Both the position numbers and the translations under genes were made by a program. The notes below the pieces were generated by a model. The model made no database searches, was not told where the DNA came from, and saw only the letters and a program-made list of their open reading frames with translations. 5,364 nt of DNA, taken from Ruminococcus sp. Lineage in GTDB: Bacteria; Bacillota; Clostridia; Oscillospirales; Ruminococcaceae. Shown here one piece after another: positions 1-5,200 of the stretch. The stretch spans positions 1 through 5,364 of the forward strand of contig JAFYET010000303.1 in assembly GCA_017544125.1 (NCBI GenBank), given 5' to 3'. Every line of letters starts with the position of its first letter. Positions within the stretch are counted from its first letter, which is position 1.

Positions 1-325
1 GCTTTGTATCACCCGAGATGAGCACAGCCTGCTTGTCATCAATGATGACCTCGGGCTTGAATGAACCCTCGTTCAGTACAAAGTGGGGGCCGTTGTCAAC
101 ATAGCCCTTGTGGTGGGTGATGTTTACCTTTATGCAGTTTTCCTGTGTAGATGTGTAGGCTATCTCTAAGTTAGCAGAGCCCAGCATCTGCGCACGGTTA
201 TAGAACCTGAACGGTATAGCAAGAACGAGGAAGCCGTTCTCGATAGGTGTGATCTCGAATGCCTGATCTGCGTAGTTTACCTCATAGCCCTTTTGATTGA
301 GCCAGAAGCCGTCAGCAAATTTCAT
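1..325 (-). CDS. GH31 family alpha-glycosidase (alpha-xylosidase YicI-like), N-terminal part, truncated by window edge
   Basis: Starts at ATG 325-323 on the minus strand and stays open to the left edge, giving 108 visible residues. The opening, MKFADGFWLNQKGYEV, and the later segment HHKGYVDNGPHFVLN resemble the N-terminal beta-sandwich domain of E. coli YicI (begins MKISDGNWL, later FQGALNNGPHYPL, recalled from memory). YicI-type GH31 enzymes are cytoplasmic retaining exo-glycosidases that release alpha-xylose from xyloglucan oligosaccharides; relatives act as alpha-glucosidases. No signal peptide is visible, which fits a cytoplasmic enzyme. The family is usually about 700-800 residues, so only the non-catalytic N-terminus is here; the catalytic Asp nucleophile and acid/base cannot be checked. 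An AAAGGAGGAT ribosome site 5 bases upstream fixes the start. The family call is fairly secure; substrate specificity (xyloside or glucoside) is inference. Confidence 0.85.
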   Translation of the reverse strand, partial: MKFADGFWLNQKGYEVNYADQAFEITPIENGFLVLAIPFRFYNRAQMLGSANLEIAYTSTQENCIKVNITHHKGYVDNGPHFVLNEGSFKPEVIIDDKQAVLISGDTK

Positions 326-330
326 AAAGT

Positions 331-340
331 ATCCTCCTTT
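331..340 (-). promoter_or_regulatory. Ribosome binding site of the GH31 gene
   Basis: On the minus strand this reads AAAGGAGGAT, with the AGGAGG core at 338-333. This is a near-perfect anti-Shine-Dalgarno match at normal spacing from ATG 325, and it decides the start codon. Confidence 0.88.
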
Positions 341-341
341 T

Positions 342-412
342 AAAACAGTAAAATTTTAATTTAACTCTGTTTTGGGCGGCAGACCGCCCGCTTAGTCTTT
401 TTCAACGAAAAA
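342..412 (-). promoter_or_regulatory. Structured 5' leader of the GH31 gene with three inverted repeats
   Basis: Three inverted repeats lie between the candidate promoter and the ribosome site. In transcript order they are: TTTTTC/GAAAAA arms at 398-403 and 407-412 (3-base loop); GGGCGG/CCGCCC arms at 374-379 and 384-389 (4-base loop, the only GC-rich stem in this AT-rich region); and AAAACAG/CTGTTTT arms at 342-348 and 367-373, whose inner edge contains the palindrome TAAAATTTTA (349-358). The last stem ends one base before the ribosome site. None is followed by a clean T-run on the minus strand, so a simple terminator is not indicated. The arms are directly visible; a regulatory role (translation control, mRNA stability or protein binding) is inference. 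Confidence 0.4.
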
Positions 413-424
413 ACCAATCGCTAC

Positions 425-452
425 ATTATATTTTAAAGCATAACGCCTTAAA
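425..452 (-). promoter_or_regulatory. Candidate sigma-A promoter for the GH31 gene
   Basis: On the minus strand a perfect TATAAT -10 lies at 430-425. The best -35 at allowed distance is TTTAAG (452-447), 16 bases upstream, which is only a weak match to TTGACA. Transcription would start near 418-419, giving a leader of about 93 bases before ATG 325. The weak -35 suggests a role for an activator, but that is inference. A TTGCAA slightly further upstream is too distant (22-base spacer) to pair with this -10. Confidence 0.5.
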
Positions 453-562
453 TTGCAATAGAAAAAATATAAACAATAGAATTATTTTAGTGTATTATTG
501 TAAATTATTTATGAACCTGCTAAAAGCTGCTGGGAGAATATTAAACTAATGCGCTATAATGA

Positions 563-578
563 CTTGACGTTTATCAAG
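563..578. promoter_or_regulatory. Possible operator: inverted repeat over the -35 box
   Basis: CTTGA (563-567) and TCAAG (574-578) form a 5-bp inverted repeat with a 6-base centre, overlapping the -35 of the operon promoter. A dimeric repressor bound here would block RNA polymerase. The arms are short and could arise by chance, and no regulator is visible nearby, so this is only a candidate. Confidence 0.25.
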
Positions 579-592
579 AAATGTGTTATAAT
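564..592 (+). promoter_or_regulatory. Strong sigma-A promoter of the 97-aa / EAL-HDOD operon
   Basis: TTGACG (-35, 564-569) and TATAAT (-10, 587-592) are separated by exactly 17 bases, and a TG at 584-585 adds an extended -10 (TGTTATAAT). This is close to the housekeeping consensus. The start of transcription should fall near 599-600, leaving a leader of about 38 bases before ATG 638. It also shows that the in-frame ATG at 581 cannot be the gene start, because it lies inside the promoter. Confidence 0.85.
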
Positions 593-623
593 ATATTAGA
601 ATGTATCAATTTATTCTTTTCAC

Positions 624-630
624 AAGGGGG
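624..630 (+). promoter_or_regulatory. Ribosome binding site of the 97-aa gene
   Basis: AAGGGGG, 7 bases before ATG 638. It is one mismatch from AAGGAGG and selects ATG 638 over the in-frame ATG at 581, which lies upstream of the predicted transcription start. Confidence 0.85.
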
Positions 631-637
631 AATATTT

Positions 638-931
638 ATGAAATTTCAGCTTATGGTAAGACAGAAGCTGGGCTCGGCACTCGGTCAGGAGAGTGAGATG
701 CAGCCCTGTACCAACGTGTCGGCAGACGGTACTTTTGATGCTGATATGCTGGGTTTTGCAAGGCGTGACTCCAACGCTTACGTGACTGACTGGGTAAAGG
801 CACAGGGTATGAGAGTGCGCACCCAGAAGGATTGGACGAAGAACCCAAAAACCAAGGATCTTGAAAAGTCGCTGATGGTACAGAACGGCGACCACCCTGA
901 GACCTATATATTCACACTTAAGCAGCTGTGA
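638..931 (+). CDS. Hypothetical protein, 97 aa, first gene of the EAL-HDOD operon
   Basis: I do not recognise this family. The 97-residue product (starts MKFQLMVRQKLG, ends YIFTLKQL) is mixed in charge, with 14 Lys/Arg against 12 Asp/Glu. It has one Cys (24), two Trp (52, 66), no hydrophobic segment long enough for a membrane helix and no signal peptide, so it is probably a small soluble cytoplasmic protein. The alternation of polar and hydrophobic residues at both ends (about 1-8 and 89-95) suggests beta strands around a basic middle (about 54-77). It has a strong promoter and ribosome site of its own. Its stop TGA (929-931) overlaps an ATG at 931 and lies 20 bases before the preferred start (952) of the EAL-HDOD gene, so the two are surely co-transcribed. 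A role with that signalling protein is inferred from position only. The start is set by AAGGGGG at 624-630. Confidence 0.82.
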   Translation: MKFQLMVRQKLGSALGQESEMQPCTNVSADGTFDADMLGFARRDSNAYVTDWVKAQGMRVRTQKDWTKNPKTKDLEKSLMVQNGDHPETYIFTLKQL

Positions 932-936
932 TGGAC

Positions 937-943
937 AGAGAGG
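937..943 (+). promoter_or_regulatory. Ribosome binding site deciding the EAL-HDOD start
   Basis: AGAGAGG with its GAGG core 8 bases before ATG 952. The competing in-frame starts GTG 928 and ATG 931 have no purine-rich site at proper distance, although TGATG overlap with the preceding stop could allow start at 931 by translational coupling. Confidence 0.55.
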
Positions 944-951
944 ATATCGCT

Positions 952-2190
952 ATGTATTCCTATTACGCAAGGCAGCCTATATTTAACCTCAAAAACGATG
1001 CGGTCGCATATGAGCTGCTCTACCGTGATTCGCTTGAGAATACTTCATACAGCTTTTTCAACGGCGATCTTGCCTCTGCAAGTGTCATAAACACCGCCCT
1101 CTTCGGCGGTGACCCGAAAAGCATTTTCGGCGGCAAGAAGATATATATCAACTTCACGGAGAAGCTGATACTTAACGGCATAGCATACCTTCTGCCCGTT
1201 GATGAGATAGTCATAGAGGTGCTTGAAGACGTAAGACCCACCCCCGAGGTGGTAAAGGCGCTTGAAGACCTCTTCCGCTCGGGCTATAAGATAGCCCTTG
1301 ATGACTATGTGCTCAACAGCGAGAATGAGGTGTTCTTAAACTATGCCTATATGGTCAAGATAGACTTCCGTGACTCGAAGGAGGAGATAGAGCGCACTGC
1401 TGCTATATGCAGAGAGCGGCGCATATTCATCCTCGCAGAAAAGGTCGAGACGCAGGAGGATATCGACTATGCAAAGAGCCTGGGTGCTGTGTTCTTTCAG
1501 GGGTATTTTTACGAAAAGCCAATTATCGTTACAAATAATAATCTGAGCCCTATGCAGACGACCTTTATGCGCCTTGTCAGCAAGCTCAATGACCCCGCAA
1601 TAAGCCTGCGTGAAGTGTCTGATATTATTCAGACAGATGCGGCGCTGACACTTAAATTCCTGCGCCTTGTCAACTTCATTCGCTTTGATTGGATGGAGAA
1701 GATACAGTCCGTCCACCAGGCGGTCATAATTGCAGGACTTAATAAGACGAGGGAGTTTATATACTTCAATTCTCTCTCGGCGCTCAATGAATCGGGTATC
1801 AGCGAGACTATACTCACAGGCTTTTACAGGGCTGATTTCTGCTGGCAGCTCGCAAGGCAGATAGACCCCCGCAATAAGGATTTTATCGACGAGATGTATC
1901 TCTGCGGGCTTATGTCGATAGTTATTGACCACAAGTTCTTGGGCTCTGAAGATGTTATCGAAGGGCTGCCCCTTTCTGATAATATCAAGAGCGGTCTGCG
2001 GCTTGAAGAAGGCTTGGCAGGCGAGATACTAAGCGCCGTTATCGCATATGATAAGGGCGATTGGGATAAGGTGGAGAGCTTCCGCCGCTCGCAGGGCATA
2101 GACCCCGACGATATGGCACGCATATCCCTTGAATGCACCGAGCACAGCAACGTTGTTATTAAGGGCTTTAACCACAGCTTCAGGGATTGA
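952..2190 (+). CDS. EAL-HDOD domain protein (YuxH-like, COG3434 type), putative c-di-GMP signalling protein
   Basis: The product is 412 residues from ATG 952 (420 if GTG 928 is used). Residues about 4-190 form an EAL domain: the signature ExLxR is present as YELLYR (E21, L23, R25). Other expected residues are the Asn of YINF (N67), both acids of IEVLED (E89, E92), the Asp pair of IALDDY (D117, D118), the Lys of MVKID (K136), AEKVET (E163, E166) and QGY (Q183). Most metal and catalytic positions of EAL phosphodiesterases are thus kept, but the loop that usually reads DDFGTGYSS is replaced by DDYVLNSEN, which argues for weak or lost c-di-GMP hydrolysis. Residues about 200-400 form an HDOD domain (DPAISLREVSDIIQTDAAL, then a helix with AVIIAGL), which lacks HD phosphohydrolase metal ligands and usually acts in protein-protein signalling. 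No membrane segment, so cytoplasmic. It follows the 97-residue gene in one operon and ends at a strong stem-loop. Family call is secure; whether it is an enzyme or a c-di-GMP-binding effector is open. Confidence 0.92.
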   Translation: MYSYYARQPIFNLKNDAVAYELLYRDSLENTSYSFFNGDLASASVINTALFGGDPKSIFGGKKIYINFTEKLILNGIAYLLPVDEIVIEVLEDVRPTPEVVKALEDLFRSGYKIALDDYVLNSENEVFLNYAYMVKIDFRDSKEEIERTAAICRERRIFILAEKVETQEDIDYAKSLGAVFFQGYFYEKPIIVTNNNLSPMQTTFMRLVSKLNDPAISLREVSDIIQTDAALTLKFLRLVNFIRFDWMEKIQSVHQAVIIAGLNKTREFIYFNSLSALNESGISETILTGFYRADFCWQLARQIDPRNKDFIDEMYLCGLMSIVIDHKFLGSEDVIEGLPLSDNIKSGLRLEEGLAGEILSAVIAYDKGDWDKVESFRRSQGIDPDDMARISLECTEHSNVVIKGFNHSFRD

Positions 2191-2210
2191 CAATTATTTT
2201 TATAAAACAT

Positions 2211-2243
2211 AAAAGCAGGAAGTCTTGTGAACTTCCTGCTTTT
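2211..2243. terminator. Bidirectional Rho-independent terminator between convergent genes
   Basis: A perfect 13-bp inverted repeat: arms 2211-2223 and 2231-2243 (core GCAGGAAGT/ACTTCCTGC flanked by AAAA/TTTT) around a 7-base loop. On the plus strand it ends in five T (2240-2244), 20 bases after the EAL-HDOD stop. On the minus strand the arm also ends in TTTT, 13 bases after the stop of the surface-protein gene. It can therefore end transcription from both sides. Confidence 0.93.
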
Positions 2244-2256
2244 TGTTATGCGTCTA

Positions 2257-5200
2257 TCATCTTCTCTTCTTTGTTATAACTGCCGCAGCGCCGAGAAGAA
2301 GTGCTGTGTACATTATAGGTGCTGTGCTGCCTGTCTTGGGGTTGCTTGTGGCTGCGCCCGTGGTTGCAGCTGTGCTGTCTGATGCAGTGTTATCAGCCTT
2401 GCTGTCTGCCTTGTCGTCTGACGCCTTGTCATCAGCCTTTTCGCCATTGTCAGAGCCTTCGCTGTCTTCGGGCTCGTCTGTGGGTTCGTCCTCCCTGGGC
2501 TCTTCGTCCTTGGGGTCTTCTTCCTTTTCAGGCTCGGGGAAGGTGATGCCGTCAAGCTCTTCCTCGGTAAGCGGAACTACGAACAGGTTCTTGATAACAG
2601 CGCCCTCAGCCTCAGCCTTTGCAAGATGCTCATCGAGCTGTGCCTTGGTTATCTCATCGCCTGTGGGGTATTCCTGGTCGGCGAGAGCTACCAGCTTGTG
2701 GTTTTCGACCGTTACCATAAGCGGCCAGTATTCGTTGCCGTTTACTATCTCAACGGGGTAGGTGCCGTCATCAAGGTCAGCTAAGAACATCTCTGAGAAC
2801 TCGATGATGAAGCTGTTTGACTTTGTCTTTTTGTAGGTGTATTTGCTGCTTATCTTGCCGTCGTTGACAAACTCTTTGACTTCTTTGAGTACGTTCTGGT
2901 TGAAGGTAACGCCGCCGTCGTTTGCCATGTTGCCCTTGATGTGTATGCCGCCGCTGATATCGTCTATCTCGGCGTTAGCGCCTGCTGCTATCTCGAGCTT
3001 GGGCGGCTTTGTGCAGGTCGCAACTGTCCACTCTTCAATGCCGAGGGTCGCACCGCAGTTTTCGCACTCGTGAACCGAGCGGTAGTTTGTCAGCTGTATG
3101 GGTGTGCCTTGTTTTGTGGTGCCGTCTCTTACTACGCCGAAGGTCTGTACCCATGCCTTGACTTTGTGCCCCTGATGCTGAATGTATTCTTCCTTTGAGT
3201 CGGGGTTCTTCTGACCGCATATCGAGCAGACCTCACCGTCAGACTCGCCGTCCTCTGTGCAGGTAAGCTGAGTTACCCAGTGCTTGACGTAGTTGTGCTG
3301 CCCGTTCTCGCTGCGGTATTTGCCGTATTCTTCAACAACGTCCTTGCAGCGTGTGCATTCTTTCTTGGTGTATTCCTTTTCGGTGCAGGTAGCGTCTGTG
3401 TGCTCGATAGTCTGATAATCGTGACCGAGCGGCGCAACTGCATCACTTGCTATGCTGTGGCATACTGTACATTCATATTTCTCAAATCCGAACTCTGTGC
3501 AGGTGGGTGCTACGTCTAAGTCAGGTCTGCGAACGAGCTTGCATTCTGTGGGCTTGTATTCATACTGTGTGCCGCAGACCGAACATTCGTCTGTTATCGT
3601 AAAGTCAACGCCGCACTTTGTGCCGTAGGTCTGCTCGCCCGACCAGGTGTGGGCTTCATACTCTCTTTCATAGCAGCCGGGGTTCAGGCACTTGTGGAAA
3701 TGCCCCTTGCCGGGCTTGGAGTTCTGCTTGCTCTCGCGTCTCCATTCGCCTTCTTCAAAGTTGTGGCCTGTTGCAACGTAGGGGTCGCCCAGTGCGTGAA
3801 TCTGCTCTGCTGTAAGTACAAGATCCTCGCCGCAGATATCGCAGGTCGCAAGCACTACTTTTGAATCCTCAGTGCAGGTTGGTTTAATAAAGTCGGTAAC
3901 TGTAAAGTCCTTATGGTCGCATTCCGAGTAGGTAACGTTTATCTCAGCATTGCTCTTGCCGATGTTGCCGATAACTACCGCATCGCTTGCCTTTAACCCC
4001 TTGTAAACAGGGGAGGATATCGAGTAGCTGCCGCCTGCCTTGATGCCTGTCTTTATCTGTGATGCAAGGAAGTTCTCGGGTGTCTTCAGCCCCTTAGCTA
4101 CCGAGTAGGTGACTGTTACTGTGAATGTTACATCTCTTGTGGCGTGGCACTGCTCGCACTCTTCCCATACATTCTTGTCATCTTCCATTCTCTTGAAGCT
4201 GTGTGCTTCGTCTGCTATGAACTTTAAGCAGTCAGCCTTAGCGCAGTATACCGAGTGAACGCTCTCGTCCTTGCGCTGGTATGTTCTGCCTGTGCCCTCA
4301 TGCTCGCAGGCTCTCTTTACTTCAACGAGCTTCTCGCCCTTTGATATCGGCTCAACAGGCTCAAACCTGATATCCCACATCTTCTCATCATCTGACGGCT
4401 TGATGTCAATAGTGTATGTTCCCTTGTCGAGCTTGCTGCCCGTTTCGTCCTGAAGCTCTATCTCCTGCGCTTCTTTCTTGGTGTATTCGCTGTTCTCGTC
4501 TTTGCCCTCGGGGAATGCAGGCTCTGCCTTGTCAAGCTCCTTGCGGTTGTCAACTATGTTGATGTTTTTAAGAACACTACCCTCGAAGTTGTTTTTGCCC
4601 ATTATGTTTACAGGGTATGTGCCCGGTTCAGTGGCATCTTTCTGATAAACTACATCGTAATCATTTGATGTCGGGGTCGAATAAAGACCTGCTGCGCTTT
4701 TAACAGCGACTGTCTTAGCCTTGCCGTCATACTCAAATGTATCCTGCTCAAGCTCGGCGCTTACTAATACATCGGGCTTGACCGTCAGTGTTGCTGTGGC
4801 TGAGCCTGTGAAGTTGCCTTTGCCAATTACGGTATAGGTGTAGGTGCCGGCATCGCTGGGTGCAGGCACAGCCATATCATTCGAGTTGGTTATTATTACA
4901 CTGTAATCATATTGCCCGGGGTCAACCGGATCGCCCTTTACAGAGGTTATGCTTACATTCTTATTCTCGCCGTAAACATAGCTTTCCATATTAAGCTCTA
5001 CACTTGCTATCTCAGCAGGCTTTATCGACCATTTGATCGTCTTCGGTGCAGTTGTGCCGTCTGACCAGGTGTACCCCTCTTCAAGGGTGGCTGTTGCCTG
5101 ATAATCACCAACATTTACAGCATAGCTCGCACCCGAAAGTGTGTATCCTGTGCCTGACTTAACGCCTGTAAGATGAACGCCGCCCTGATAGATATGATTT

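Larger units (their letters stand above)
326..637. other. Divergent intergenic control region
   Basis: About 310 bases without a gene between the leftward GH31 gene and the rightward 97-residue gene. The DNA is clearly more AT-rich than its flanks. It contains the GH31 leader with several inverted repeats (342-412), a candidate minus-strand promoter (425-452), a stretch at about 453-562 with no recognisable element beyond AT-richness, and a strong plus-strand promoter (564-592) followed by a short 5' leader. A TATAAT at 555-560 has no usable -35 and is probably fortuitous. I see no tRNA-like fold, known riboswitch core or small ORF with a convincing ribosome site. Confidence 0.8.

Noticed and set aside
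374..389. GGGCGG/CCGCCC hairpin as a Rho-independent terminator
   Set aside because: On the minus strand it is followed by AAAACAG rather than T's; on the plus strand the T-run starts 8 bases after the stem and no plus-strand gene ends there.
555..560. TATAAT as the -10 of a second plus-strand promoter
   Set aside because: No -35-like hexamer lies 16-18 bases upstream, and it overlaps the upstream flank of the much better promoter at 564-592.
581..637. N-terminal extension of the 97-aa protein from ATG 581 (19 extra residues)
   Set aside because: ATG 581 overlaps the promoter region (-10 at 587-592), upstream of the expected transcription start near 599, and has no ribosome site; ATG 638 has AAGGGGG at good spacing.
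1336..1932. Minus-strand open frame of 198 codons within the EAL-HDOD gene
   Set aside because: It lies entirely opposite a well-supported EAL-HDOD coding region, shows no recognisable domain and has no promoter or ribosome site.
2243..2761. Plus-strand open frame of 172 codons, Ser/Leu/Val-rich
   Set aside because: It is the antisense of the Asp/Lys/Ser/Ala-rich spacer and C-terminal region of the surface protein, begins inside the terminator arm, and has no plausible ribosome site or family.
3013..3876. CRISPR-like or DNA-level tandem repeat because GTGCAGGT recurs
   Set aside because: Spacing is irregular and the conservation follows codons for T-C-T-E within one open reading frame, so it is a protein repeat and not a DNA array.
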